From positions 64,623-128,622 of the forward strand of contig NZ_SPJX01000029.1 of the NCBI RefSeq assembly GCF_004458765.1: 64,000 bases of DNA, written 5' to 3'. How positions within the stretch are numbered: position 1 is the stretch's first letter; each line of letters opens with the position of its first letter. A program made the translations under genes and the position numbers. The notes beneath the pieces were generated by a model. It made no database searches and was not told the DNA's origin. It saw nothing but the letters and a program-made list of their open reading frames with translations. The DNA comes from Microvirga pakistanensis (GTDB taxonomy: Bacteria; Pseudomonadota; Alphaproteobacteria; Rhizobiales; Beijerinckiaceae). Shown here piece after piece: positions 9,986 through 18,383 of the stretch.

Positions 9986-11602
9986 TTACTGCTTGATCCA
10001 GAGCGCGTCGTAGTTCAGCACGCGCGTCGGATCGATGTAGATCGATGCATCGCCACCCATGCGCTTGGAGCGCACGACCACGCGCTGCTCGTTGAAGACC
10101 GGGATCCACGGAGCGTCGTTCTTCATGATGTCCGTGAAGATCTGACCCCACACCTTCGCCCGCTCGCCGGCCTTTGCAGGGTCCGACATGGCATCGGCGG
10201 CCGTGGCGCGCGCGTCGATGTCCTTGTTGCAGTACCAGGCCCAGTTCCAGCCGCCCTGGGTCGCGCCCGCACAGCCCAGGATCGGGCCGTAGAAGTTCGA
10301 CGGGTCCGGGAAGTCGGCGATCCAAGCCATGCCGCCGGACCAGATCATGGGAGCTTCGCCTTCGGTTCCGCCCGCCGCGATCACGTTCGCCTGGGCCAAG
10401 GACTTGATCTCCGCCTTCACACCGATGGCGGAGAGATCCTGCTGGATCGCCTGGGCGATGCGGGGCTGCGGATCTGTGTTGGTGGCATAAAGAACCGTCG
10501 AGAAGCCGTCCTTCAGGCCGGCTTCCGCGAGCAGCGCCTTGGCCTTGGCGACATCATAGGCGTAGCCCTTGTACTCCTTGTCGTAGCCCGGCATGAGCGG
10601 CGGGAGAATTTGGTTCGCCGGAACCGCGCGGTTGTTGATGATACGGACGATGCGTTCCTTGTTGACGGCCATGTTCAGGGCCTGACGGACGCGCACGTCG
10701 TCGAGCGGCTTGATGCGCGTGTTCAAGGTGACGTAGCCCGTGTTCAGCTGATCGCCCTGGATGATCTGATCCTTGTAGGCGGGATCATTCTTCAGCTCGA
10801 GGAACTTCGCCGGCGGAATACCGTCGCCGGCCACGTCCACCTCGCCCCTCTGCAGACGCAGCAGCGCCACGAGCGGCTCCTGGCCGACCTCGATCACGAA
10901 CTTGTCGAGATAGGGCAGGCCCTTGTCGAAATAGTCGGGGTTGCGCTCGAACACGAGCCGCTGGCCGATCGTCCAGTCGGCGAGCTTGAAGGTGCCTGAA
11001 CCAACGGGCTTCTTGCCGAAATCGCCCGCGGCCTTCTCGACCTCTTCCTTCGGAACGACGGAAGCGAAGTTGATGGCCATGACGTGCAGGAAGGTGGCAT
11101 CGGGGCGCGACAGCTCGAAGCGGACGGTGCGGTCGTCGACCGCGACGACGCCCGGCAGCTCGCTGGCTTTGCCGGCCTGCATGTCCTCATGACCCTTGAT
11201 GGCGCCGAAGAAACCGGCGCCGGGGCCCTGGGTCTTGGGATCGACCGCGCGTTCGATCGAGTACTTCACATCAGCCGCCGTGATGGTCCGACCGTTCGTG
11301 AACTTGGCGTTCGGCCGCAGCTTGAACGTGTAGGTCAGACCGTCCGGCGCGACCTCGAAGCTCTCGGCCAGCGACGGCACGAGTTCCGCGGTGCCGGGCT
11401 TGTAGTCGACCAGCCTGGAGAACAGGCTCTTGATCATCGACCAATTCTGCCAGTCGTACCCGACGGCCGGGTCGAGCGTGGACACGTCGTCCTTGAAGGT
11501 GACGGTCATGGTGCCGCCCTTCTGCGGCTGCTGCGCGCTCGCAGCCAGCGGCGTCAGTGCGACCATCGTCGCGAAAACGGTACTCCTCAACCAATTTTTC
11601 AT
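9986..11602 (-). CDS. Periplasmic substrate-binding protein, family 5 (DppA/OppA-like)
   Basis: A 538-residue solute-binding protein with a Sec signal peptide (KNWLRSTVFATMVALTPLAASA, cleavage after ASA near residue 23). The mature part follows the peptide/nickel-binding family: DDVSTLDPAVGYD, LVPSLAESFEVAPDGLTYTFKLRPNAKFTNG and the closing NDAPWIPVFNEQ. Many members bind non-peptides; here the formamidase and AmiC/AmiR genes in the operon suggest an amide or amide-bearing compound. It lies between permease DppB-like (21 bases) and the formamidase (about 100 bases). Confidence 0.9.
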   Translation of the reverse strand: MKNWLRSTVFATMVALTPLAASAQQPQKGGTMTVTFKDDVSTLDPAVGYDWQNWSMIKSLFSRLVDYKPGTAELVPSLAESFEVAPDGLTYTFKLRPNAKFTNGRTITAADVKYSIERAVDPKTQGPGAGFFGAIKGHEDMQAGKASELPGVVAVDDRTVRFELSRPDATFLHVMAINFASVVPKEEVEKAAGDFGKKPVGSGTFKLADWTIGQRLVFERNPDYFDKGLPYLDKFVIEVGQEPLVALLRLQRGEVDVAGDGIPPAKFLELKNDPAYKDQIIQGDQLNTGYVTLNTRIKPLDDVRVRQALNMAVNKERIVRIINNRAVPANQILPPLMPGYDKEYKGYAYDVAKAKALLAEAGLKDGFSTVLYATNTDPQPRIAQAIQQDLSAIGVKAEIKSLAQANVIAAGGTEGEAPMIWSGGMAWIADFPDPSNFYGPILGCAGATQGGWNWAWYCNKDIDARATAADAMSDPAKAGERAKVWGQIFTDIMKNDAPWIPVFNEQRVVVRSKRMGGDASIYIDPTRVLNYDALWIKQ

Positions 11603-11623
11603 GGGTCCCTCTCTGTGTTGCCC

Positions 11624-12544
11624 TCACCGTAAGCGGATGCGGGGGTCGATGAATGGTGCGATGAGATCGGCCAGAAGATTGCCGATGACGATGGCAAGCG
11701 CCGAGACGAGCGTGACGCCCATGATGATGGGAATGTCGACCTGCTGAATGGCTTGCCAGGCAAGCTGACCGATGCCCGGCCAGCCGAAGACCGCCTCGAC
11801 GACGACGAGGCCCGCCATGAACTGCCCGATATCGATGCCGATCATCGCGACCACCGGCAGAAGGGCATTCGGCAGGGCATGGCGCAGCACGACCCGGAGC
11901 GGCGCGACGCCCTTCGCCTTGGCGGTGCGGACATAATCCTGATTGAGCACGTCGATCATGGTCGAGCGCACGATGCGCGCGTACCAGCCGGCACCCAGGA
12001 TGCCGAGCGTCAATGCCGGCAGGACCACATGCGCCGGGCTGCCGAACCCGGACATGGGGAACCATCCCAGCGTGGCCGCAAACACGTAGAGCAGCAACAG
12101 GGCGACGAGGAACTGCGGAGCCGAGATCGTCGTGAAGCTCGCGATCATGACGATGCGATCGAGGAGCGTGTTCCGGCGCACGGCCGCGATCACGCCCAGG
12201 GTGACGCCGATGGCGAGCTCCGCCGCGATGCCGGCCACCATCAGGGTGATGGTGGCCGGAATGCGCGCGGCAATGAGCGTCATCACCTCGGTCTTCTGCG
12301 CGTAGGACCGGCCGAGGTCGCCATGGATGAGGCCGCCGAGATAGCGGAGGAACTGCGTCGCGAGCGGTTGGTCGAGACCGAGCTCCCGGCGGATGTTCGC
12401 GACCGTCTGCGCCGTGGCACTGCGGCCCGCGATCTGCACGGCGGGGTCGGCGGGGACCAGATAGAGCAGAAGGAAGGTGATCGCCGCGATCCCGAAGAGG
12501 ATCAGGATCGTCTGGATCAGGCGCTGGACGAGATAATTCGCCAT
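11624..12544 (-). CDS. ABC importer permease, DppB-like
   Basis: A 306-residue inner-membrane permease of the DppB/OppB class, with six predicted membrane segments. The N-terminus YLVQRLIQTILILFGIAAITFLL and the EAA loop (DYVRTAKAKGVAPLRVVLRHALPNA) are typical. The ATG at 12544 has a GGGAGGGG site directly upstream and overlaps the preceding permease stop, indicating coupled translation. It forms the translocation channel with the DppC-like protein. Confidence 0.92.
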   Translation of the reverse strand: MANYLVQRLIQTILILFGIAAITFLLLYLVPADPAVQIAGRSATAQTVANIRRELGLDQPLATQFLRYLGGLIHGDLGRSYAQKTEVMTLIAARIPATITLMVAGIAAELAIGVTLGVIAAVRRNTLLDRIVMIASFTTISAPQFLVALLLLYVFAATLGWFPMSGFGSPAHVVLPALTLGILGAGWYARIVRSTMIDVLNQDYVRTAKAKGVAPLRVVLRHALPNALLPVVAMIGIDIGQFMAGLVVVEAVFGWPGIGQLAWQAIQQVDIPIIMGVTLVSALAIVIGNLLADLIAPFIDPRIRLR

Positions 12545-12546
12545 GG

Positions 12547-13395
12547 TCAACCCCTCCCGCGCTGGGTCGGGTCAAGGATGTCGCGCAGGGCGTCCCCGAC
12601 GAGGTTGAAGGAGAGGGCGGTCAGCAGGATCGCAATGCCCGGGAAGAAGACGAGCCACGGCGCGGCGGTGAAATAGCTCTGGCTCTCGAAGATGATGTTG
12701 CCCCATGACGGCTCGGGCGGCTGAACGCCGATTCCGAGGAAGCTCAATGTCGCCTCCAAAAGCACGGTGGTGGCGATGCCCAGCGTGCCCCACACGATGG
12801 CGGTGGACACGAGATGCGGAGCGATGTGCAGCCCCACGATCCGGGCGTGACCCGCCCCGAGGGACCGTTCGGCGAGAATGAAATCGCGCTCAGCAAGGGC
12901 CGACGTTTCCGTGAAGGCGATGCGCGCGACCTGCACCCAGTTCACAAGCGCGATCACCAGGGCAACGATCCACAGGCTCGGGCGCAGAAGCGCCGCGAGG
13001 ACGATGGCGAGCAGCAACGCCGGGAAGGCCATCATCAGGTCCGTGAAGCGCATGAGGATGGCGCCGACCACGCCACGCGCATAGCCTGCCGTCATCCCGA
13101 CCAGAAGGCCGAGGGTGACCGCCATGCCGTTGGCGACCAAGCCGATGAGAAGCGAGGTTCGGGCGCCATACATGACCCGCGACAGCAGATCGCGTCCGAG
13201 CGTGTCGGTGCCGAGCCAGAACTGCGCGTTCGGCGGCAGCGGGGCTCCTTCCAGCGAGAGCCCCTCGAAGAGCTGCTCGTCGGGAGCATAAGGGGCCAGC
13301 CAGGGCGCGCTGAGCGCCAGGAGTAGGACGAGCAGGATGATGACGACGCCGAACAGGGCAAGCGGCCGCCGCAGCAATTCTCGAAAGACCCGCAT
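12547..13395 (-). CDS. ABC importer permease, DppC-like
   Basis: A 282-residue DppC/OppC-type permease. It shows the N-terminal RRPLALFGVVIILLVLLLALSAPWLAPY segment, the family motif FWLGTDTLGRDLLSRVMYGARTSL and the EAA loop around RDFILAERSLGAGHARIV. The ATG at 13395 overlaps the stop of the ANTAR regulator gene, so the transporter is transcribed with the regulators. The order dppC before dppB is the reverse of the usual arrangement. Confidence 0.92.
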   Translation of the reverse strand: MRVFRELLRRPLALFGVVIILLVLLLALSAPWLAPYAPDEQLFEGLSLEGAPLPPNAQFWLGTDTLGRDLLSRVMYGARTSLLIGLVANGMAVTLGLLVGMTAGYARGVVGAILMRFTDLMMAFPALLLAIVLAALLRPSLWIVALVIALVNWVQVARIAFTETSALAERDFILAERSLGAGHARIVGLHIAPHLVSTAIVWGTLGIATTVLLEATLSFLGIGVQPPEPSWGNIIFESQSYFTAAPWLVFFPGIAILLTALSFNLVGDALRDILDPTQRGRG

Positions 13396-13979
13396 CAGAT
13401 GGCCTCCGGCAGGGCTTTTCCGGTGGCCGCAATGGTGGCGGCCACCTGCTCGATGGGTCTGCGCGTCTTCATTGCCAAGTCTCTCAAGTGTCGGTAGGCG
13501 CCGTCCTGGTCCAGACCATGGGCACGGGCGACGATCTTCATGGCCTCGTGCACGATCGGCCTCATCCGCAGTCGTTCTTCGAGCTGGAGGATGTGGGTGC
13601 GGGCTTCCTGTCTCTCGTCGTGAATGGCCGTCGCGACAACGAGCGCGGGGTAGACGGCCGAGGCCTGGATCGGTTTCGGGATCATGGCCGAAATGCCACG
13701 CTTCAGCATCCAGGCGATGCGGCCCGGCGCTTCCGAGCGCAGCAATCCGATCACCGGGACCGGGGCTTGCGCTTCCATCCAAGGAAGCAGATCGTCGGAT
13801 CCCTGGTCGGCATCGACGAGAATGAGATCGAAATGCTCGTCGCGCACGATGGGAGCCCAGCGGACCTCCACCGAAAGACCGAGAAGTTCCAGCTGACGGA
13901 CGAGTCGTTCGGTGCTCTCGTCCGGCTGATGAAGGACGAGGGCGCGCAGACCACCGAAATTGGGTGCTAGTCGCCTCAT
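13395..13979 (-). CDS. ANTAR-domain RNA-binding antiterminator (AmiR-like)
   Basis: A 194-residue protein with an N-terminal receiver-like domain (LRALVLHQPDE..., DLILVDADQ, VPVIGLLRSE) lacking the usual full phosphorylation site, a short coiled linker (LQLEERLRMRP) and a C-terminal ANTAR domain (EAMKIVARAHGLDQDGAYRHLRDLAM, residues ~140-190). In Pseudomonas aeruginosa AmiR is held inactive by AmiC and, when an amide binds AmiC, prevents termination in the amidase leader RNA. The gene overlaps the AmiC-like gene by four bases and a strong terminator stands just upstream of that gene, so the same scheme is likely here. Confidence 0.88.
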   Translation of the reverse strand: MRRLAPNFGGLRALVLHQPDESTERLVRQLELLGLSVEVRWAPIVRDEHFDLILVDADQGSDDLLPWMEAQAPVPVIGLLRSEAPGRIAWMLKRGISAMIPKPIQASAVYPALVVATAIHDERQEARTHILQLEERLRMRPIVHEAMKIVARAHGLDQDGAYRHLRDLAMKTRRPIEQVAATIAATGKALPEAI

Positions 13980-15136
13980 GGAACGATCCTCAGATGGCGC
14001 TCCTGTCCGGGGCGGGAGGCGTTCTTGCCCTGCGGATGCGCAAGGTAGGGATCGGCCGCGATCGGCAGGGAGGACATCACGATGTCGAAGCTCTCGTCAG
14101 AAGAAATACGCCCGACGTGGAAAGGAAGGGAGGCATGATTGGTGCGGCCATCAATCGCAAGCTGCCCAAGCGCCGTGCTGAAGGAGCGGGACGTGATGAA
14201 CTTTCGGACCGTGGATGGTTCATCCGTTCCGGTGGCGGCAATCGCGTCGACGACGAGGCGCGCGGTGGTGTAGGCCGTCGCCAGGGGAGCCGATGGAGAG
14301 CGGGGTGATTCGAGATGGGTGGAGATTGCAGACCGGAAGGCGCGGTTTTCCGCAGTATCCAGGCGAGCGAAGTAACTTGCGATGGAAAAATTGCCCTCCA
14401 TGACGCTGGGTCCGATCGCCGAAAGCTCGCATTCCGTCAGATTGCAGCTCACGACCGGCCGGCTGCTCGGGTGAAAGCGCGCATCCTCTTCGCCCAGACG
14501 CCGGTAGGCGCGCAGGAAGGCATGGCTCGATGGGCCGACCAGATTGTTCAGGATGAAATCGGGAGCCCTGGTCCGAATCTCGGCGATGAGGCGATCAACG
14601 TCGGTCTCGTCCATGGGAAGGTAGCGCTCGCCTACGATTTCCCCGCTGCAATCATCGATCAGCTGGCGAGCGAGACGGTTCATCTCCCACCCCCAGACGT
14701 AGTTCGCGCCGACGAGATAGGCGCGGCCGCCGAAGCGCGGCATCGCGTAGTCGAGCAGCGGGAGAAGGTGCTGATTGGGGCAGGGGCCCATATAGATGAC
14801 GGACTCGTTGGCCTCGAAGCCCTCATAGGGACAGACGTACCAAAGCAAGGCGTCGTGCTTCTCGACGAGAGGGATGATTTCCTTGCGGGCCGCAGACGTG
14901 ACCGTGCCGATGATATGCCGGCAGCCATGGTCCCGCAGCATGGCCTGAGCGTTGCTGAGATAGAGGGAGAGATCCGCGCCAGGATTGGCGCTGACGATCT
15001 GGAGATCGATCGGTGAAGAGAGCCGAGCCAGTCCGTGAGCAACGCCGATATGGGCTCCGTCCCAGCAGTCGCGGCTGATCGCGGAATAGGCGCCTTCCGT
15101 CGAATACAGCACGCCGACTTTGATGGCCTGTGACAT
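13976..15136 (-). CDS. AmiC-like amide-sensing periplasmic-fold protein (negative regulator)
   Basis: A 386-residue type I periplasmic-binding-fold protein starting KVGVLYSTEGAYSAISRDCWDGAHIGV, close in layout to AmiC and to urea/short-chain-amide binding proteins. No signal peptide precedes the fold, which agrees with a cytoplasmic regulator rather than a transport protein. The ATG at 15136 was chosen because longer starts would run back through the leader terminator. It should bind the amide inducer and release the AmiR-like protein encoded next. A transport role is less likely since the operon has its own family 5 binding protein. Confidence 0.85.
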   Translation of the reverse strand: MSQAIKVGVLYSTEGAYSAISRDCWDGAHIGVAHGLARLSSPIDLQIVSANPGADLSLYLSNAQAMLRDHGCRHIIGTVTSAARKEIIPLVEKHDALLWYVCPYEGFEANESVIYMGPCPNQHLLPLLDYAMPRFGGRAYLVGANYVWGWEMNRLARQLIDDCSGEIVGERYLPMDETDVDRLIAEIRTRAPDFILNNLVGPSSHAFLRAYRRLGEEDARFHPSSRPVVSCNLTECELSAIGPSVMEGNFSIASYFARLDTAENRAFRSAISTHLESPRSPSAPLATAYTTARLVVDAIAATGTDEPSTVRKFITSRSFSTALGQLAIDGRTNHASLPFHVGRISSDESFDIVMSSLPIAADPYLAHPQGKNASRPGQERHLRIVP

Positions 15137-15147
15137 CCGAAATCCAA

Positions 15148-15198
15148 ATAAAAACGCCCCGCCGCACGATTCCTGATGCTGGATCGTGCAACGGGGCG
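15148..15198 (-). terminator. Leader intrinsic terminator (attenuator) before the amide operon
   Basis: On the minus strand CGCCCCG..GCACGAT and ATCGTGC..CGGGGCG form a long GC-rich hairpin directly followed by TTTTTATTT. The T-run ends about eleven bases before the first gene's ATG, so the terminator lies inside the 5' leader. This is the position expected for an attenuator opened by the AmiR-like antiterminator. Confidence 0.85.
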
Positions 15199-15207
15199 CT
15201 GTTGCCC
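15194..15207 (-). promoter_or_regulatory. Candidate antiterminator hairpin overlapping the terminator's 5' arm
   Basis: GGGC-AACAGC-GCCC (minus strand) forms a small hairpin with a six-base loop and uses bases of the terminator's 5' arm, so the two structures exclude each other. ANTAR proteins bind paired hairpins with six-base loops, usually with A at loop position 1 and G at position 4. Here position 1 is A but position 4 is A, so the match is partial. A second hairpin, GGGCC-GATCT-GGTCC, lies just upstream. Confidence 0.4.
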
Positions 15208-15526
15208 AATGGACCAGATCGGCCCGGAAACTCTTCACGCAACGTAAGACAAATGGAGCAGCGGTCGCAAGACAAATAATCCGGCACGGATGGGTCCGTT
15301 TCGCCCCTTCGAGGCATGTGTGAATCGTCCGGTCCGTGTCGGGACTAACTCAGCTTTTTCCTTTGTCGTCAGGGCGATACTCAGGCGGAGGAGCGGGAAC
15401 ACCGCTTTCCGGGGCATCTGGGGAATGTTTCCGCGCAATATTTGGGCAATGCCGCCGATTTATGCATCGCCCTTGCGAATGACCGTGGCCGACGGCAGGA
15501 AAAAGTTCGTTGCCAGGCGGCCTTTG

Positions 15527-15712
15527 TCAACCCCGAGGTGTCACGTCCGCCTTGAAACATTCGAGCGAGAGGGTTTTGGCCGTGCCGTCCTCGATGGCAG
15601 ATCCGATGGCCTCGTTGAAGCTCTTCATGAACTCGGCATCCTCCCTACGCAGGCCGATCCTGATTCCGCCTCCGAGCATGCCGCTCGCAAACACGCCGTC
15701 CAGCCGGCCAGA
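15527..15712 (-). pseudogene. Remnant of a family 3 amino-acid-binding protein gene
   Basis: The minus strand encodes ~61 residues ending in the typical C-terminus of HisJ/ArgT-type solute-binding proteins: SGRLDGVFASGM, then GIRIGLRREDAEFMKSFNEA, IEDGTAKTLSLECFKADVTPRG and a stop. An in-frame TGA stands immediately before the first of these residues, there is no start codon, and part of the fold between the two blocks is missing. It is a decayed 3' fragment; the rest of the gene is not present upstream. Confidence 0.75.
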
Positions 15713-15726
15713 TCAGGAACTAAACA

Positions 15727-15740
15727 ACGTTTCGAAACGT
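15727..15740. promoter_or_regulatory. Perfect 14 bp palindrome, operator-like
   Basis: ACGTTTC/GAAACGT with no spacer. It lies next to the end of the amino-acid-binding-protein remnant and 165 bases before the AraC-family gene. The shape resembles operators of dimeric repressors; I cannot say which protein binds it. Confidence 0.35.
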
Positions 15741-15904
15741 ACCATGCGGAGATAAACCCGTTGGAGCACACCGCTCAAGAAGAGATTCGTCGGTCGAGCA
15801 TTGATCAGGACAAACGTCATAAGCAGTATCCAAATCCCGAATTTCTTCTTATAATCCTTTTGAGCTAATCTTTCGTTATTCAAGGGACGAAGTCAAACGG
15901 AGCT

Positions 15905-16954
15905 ATGCCGAGTTCCCCATCCTTTCAGGTCGACGGATCGCTGTTCTCCTCGACGGAAGAAGCCTATTGGATCTGGCGCGATATGGTATCGGTCCTGTTC
16001 GACGTCACGCTCCCCGACAGCAGTCCGGTCGAGGACTTCCGGTTCATGATCGATACTTATCATCTCGGACCGCTTCTCATCGGCAACGTCGAGTCCGTGG
16101 CTCAGCAATTCCGCCGATCTCCTACGACAATCGCCAGGAGTGGCGTCGATCATTACTGCGTTCAGCTGTATTCTCAGGGCGGATACGCGGGAGAAACCGA
16201 GGGGCGCAGCGTGCGTGTCGAGCCCGGGGATATCAGCATCCTCGATCTGTCCCGAACATTGCGGACGCAGGCTGAGAGCTTTCGCAATATCACTCTGGTT
16301 GTTCCGCGCTCATTGCTCGAGCCGCTGCTGAAAAATCCTGACGGCCTTCATGGCATGGTGCTGCCGGGCCAATCCGCCCTCGGCTATCTGCTCGCAAGCT
16401 ACATGCGCACGATCTACGAGACGGCGGGCACGTTGAGCGCAGAAGACGGAGCCGGACTGACGGGGGCAACCGCGAGCCTCATCGCGGGATGCTTCGGCCC
16501 ATCGGCCGATGCGCAGGAACCTGTCGTCGCCGCAAGGCATGGCGCGCTGCTCCTGGCCATCAAACGTTTCATCGACGGCAATCTGGCGTGCCCGGACCTG
16601 ACCGTCGATCGCCTTGCCCGCGAGTTCCACCTGTCTCGCGCCACGTTGGCACGCATGTTCGAGCCACTCGGGGGAGTGGCGGGGTATATCCGCGAACGCC
16701 GCCTGCTGCGCTGCTTTGCCGAAATCACGTCGCCGAGCCATGCGCATCGCTCCATCGGAGACCTGGCTTATGTTTGGGGCTTCGGCAACGAGGCCGCCTT
16801 CAGCCGTGCGTTCCGGCGGATGTTCGGCATGTCCCCGCGAGAGGCACGCGGGGAGTCGGGCTTGGCCCGACGCGCAGCTTACCAGCGCCTATCCGGCTCC
16901 GATGGTTCGGGCGAGCCTGTCCTGCCGCAATGGATACGCCATCTCAAAGGGTGA
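15905..16954 (+). CDS. AraC-family transcriptional regulator
   Basis: A 349-residue regulator. Residues ~1-220 form an AraC-binding-like sensor (PF14525 type: YWIWRDMVSVLFDV, GDISILDLSR), and residues ~230-335 hold the two helix-turn-helix motifs: LTVDRLAREFHLSRATLARMFE and IGDLAYVWGFGNEAAFSRAFRRMFGMSPREAR. The arrangement resembles OruR/FeaR-type activators. No metabolic gene is adjacent in the same direction, so its target is unclear; the neighbouring broken binding-protein gene may once have been one. Convergent with the secreted-protein genes downstream. Confidence 0.88.
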   Translation: MPSSPSFQVDGSLFSSTEEAYWIWRDMVSVLFDVTLPDSSPVEDFRFMIDTYHLGPLLIGNVESVAQQFRRSPTTIARSGVDHYCVQLYSQGGYAGETEGRSVRVEPGDISILDLSRTLRTQAESFRNITLVVPRSLLEPLLKNPDGLHGMVLPGQSALGYLLASYMRTIYETAGTLSAEDGAGLTGATASLIAGCFGPSADAQEPVVAARHGALLLAIKRFIDGNLACPDLTVDRLAREFHLSRATLARMFEPLGGVAGYIRERRLLRCFAEITSPSHAHRSIGDLAYVWGFGNEAAFSRAFRRMFGMSPREARGESGLARRAAYQRLSGSDGSGEPVLPQWIRHLKG

Positions 16955-16995
16955 GTGAGGACCGGAGCACGCGGGGATGATCTGACCTGTTTCGA

Positions 16996-17541
16996 TTACC
17001 GTCGAACACTGCCACCCGTGATCGCTGCGGCACTCGATGAAGAGCTTGAGTTCGTTGAGGAGGCAGATGTGGTGGTGCTGATCGAACTGCCATGATTGAG
17101 CGTCGTCGAGCTTCCGACATTGCCGCTGTTGTGTCCCCAAGCCGTGCCGATGCCGTTCTTCGTCATGACATCGAACGTCGCATCGCCCCAGATCTCGAAA
17201 TCGTTGCGTCCGCTGTTCGTCTCGGTCTTCGTTCCCGACCGGCTATCGCCGTTGCGGACCGTATTGGTCGTGCCGCTCGAAGACGAGCTGGATGTCGCCC
17301 GCATGCCCGCATGAGCATTCGAGATCGCGTAGGATTGGGTATTCGGATTGATGGCCTGCTGAGCCGCACGGACACCCTGGTCCCACAACTGTCCCGCCAC
17401 GAGATTCTGCGAATTCGTCAGTGGCAGATTGCCGAGCACGACTCCCATGGTTCCACGATGAGTAGTGCCGTCAGCTGTCTGAGCGTGAGAGAGCCCGCTG
17501 AAGGCGACGAGGCCGAGAATCGAGAGAACCGCACTGCGCAT
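16996..17541 (-). CDS. Secreted Ser/Thr/Asn-rich hypothetical protein
   Basis: A 181-residue protein with a clear signal peptide (MRSAVLSILGLVAFSGLSHA). The mature part begins with a short ordered-looking stretch (MGVVLGNLPLTNSQNLVAGQLWDQGVRAAQQAI) and then becomes low-complexity: runs of serine, and many T, N and G, with no cysteine. The ATG at 17541 follows a GGAGG site. I do not recognise a family. It is the last of three adjacent minus-strand genes for exported low-complexity proteins, which suggests a shared surface or matrix role, but that is only inference. Confidence 0.65.
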   Translation of the reverse strand: MRSAVLSILGLVAFSGLSHAQTADGTTHRGTMGVVLGNLPLTNSQNLVAGQLWDQGVRAAQQAINPNTQSYAISNAHAGMRATSSSSSSGTTNTVRNGDSRSGTKTETNSGRNDFEIWGDATFDVMTKNGIGTAWGHNSGNVGSSTTLNHGSSISTTTSASSTNSSSSSSAAAITGGSVRR

Positions 17542-17601
17542 TGAAAACCTCCGAGCTTCAAATTCCGTCAGATCACCTTGTGCCTTAAGCAAGTCCCAAG
17601 G

Positions 17602-17631
17602 GAGAGGCAGGGGCTGAAGTCCCTGCCTCTC
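17602..17631 (-). terminator. Hairpin between two secreted-protein genes
   Basis: An 11-base perfect inverted repeat (GAGAGGCAGGG / CCCTGCCTCTC) lies 15 bases past the stop of the gene at 17646-18242. Only a weak T-rich stretch follows on the minus strand, so it may act as a partial terminator or as an mRNA-stabilising hairpin. Confidence 0.5.
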
Positions 17632-17645
17632 TATGGCCTGCCGGA

Positions 17646-18242
17646 TCAGTTCCGGTAGGAGATCGAGCCCGAAGCGCCGTAACCGGAAGCGTTGTGCGTC
17701 TGAGTCGCATTGTAGCTGCCCGAAGCATTGATCGAGCCGGTGTACTGGTTCGTGTTGGTGTAGCTGCCACCACCGGAGAAGCCACCCGAGGTCGAGCCCT
17801 GAGCCGAACCCGTGGTCGGGGTCAGCGAGGTCCCGACAACGTTGCCGACCTGAGCGAAGCCACCCTGATCCTCGATCTGAGCCGAACCCGCGGCTGCACC
17901 ACGCATGGCGTTGTTCTCGTAGGAGGACGAAGCAGACTGGTTGGCCTTGCCGGTGGAGTTCGCAGCAGCCACGCCGTTCACAGCCGAGGACTGGAAGGTG
18001 TGAGCGCCATTCACCGTCCAGGACGAACCGCCCGACTGGGTGCGGGCGACGGTGGTGTCGATGTGGAGCGCACCGTTGGCAGCCTGGGTGTTCGTGACCT
18101 GACGGTTGAACACATAGCCGCGGGCGCTGGCATTCACGTCGGCGTTGTTGCCGTGGGGACCCTTCGGGCCACCCGGCTGAGCGAGAGCGGCGCCGGTCAG
18201 AGCGAGAACGGCGACGGCAGACGTGAGAATGAGCTTACGCAT
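17646..18242 (-). CDS. Secreted Gly/Ser/Asn-rich hypothetical protein
   Basis: A 198-residue exported protein (signal peptide MRKLILTSAVAVLALTGAALA). The mature sequence has no cysteine, is rich in N, S, G, Q and A, and ends in spaced Asn/Tyr/Gly/Ser patterns (GGGSYTNTNQYTGSINASGSYN, then NASGYGASGSISYRN). The composition recalls self-assembling surface or matrix proteins such as curlins, but I do not find the curlin repeat (Ser-Gln-Gly-Asn-Gln spacing). Middle gene of three exported proteins on the minus strand. Confidence 0.65.
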   Translation of the reverse strand: MRKLILTSAVAVLALTGAALAQPGGPKGPHGNNADVNASARGYVFNRQVTNTQAANGALHIDTTVARTQSGGSSWTVNGAHTFQSSAVNGVAAANSTGKANQSASSSYENNAMRGAAAGSAQIEDQGGFAQVGNVVGTSLTPTTGSAQGSTSGGFSGGGSYTNTNQYTGSINASGSYNATQTHNASGYGASGSISYRN

Positions 18243-18383
18243 CGTAGATTGTCCTTGTTTGGGAATTGGGGTCAGCCCCCCGAAAAACGTGACCACCATG
18301 ATCACGCTGGCGACGGTCCTCCGCACCCCGAAGAGGACGCCGGGCGGCAACGAACCACCCGTGCCTCTTAAGGCTGCGCCGCC

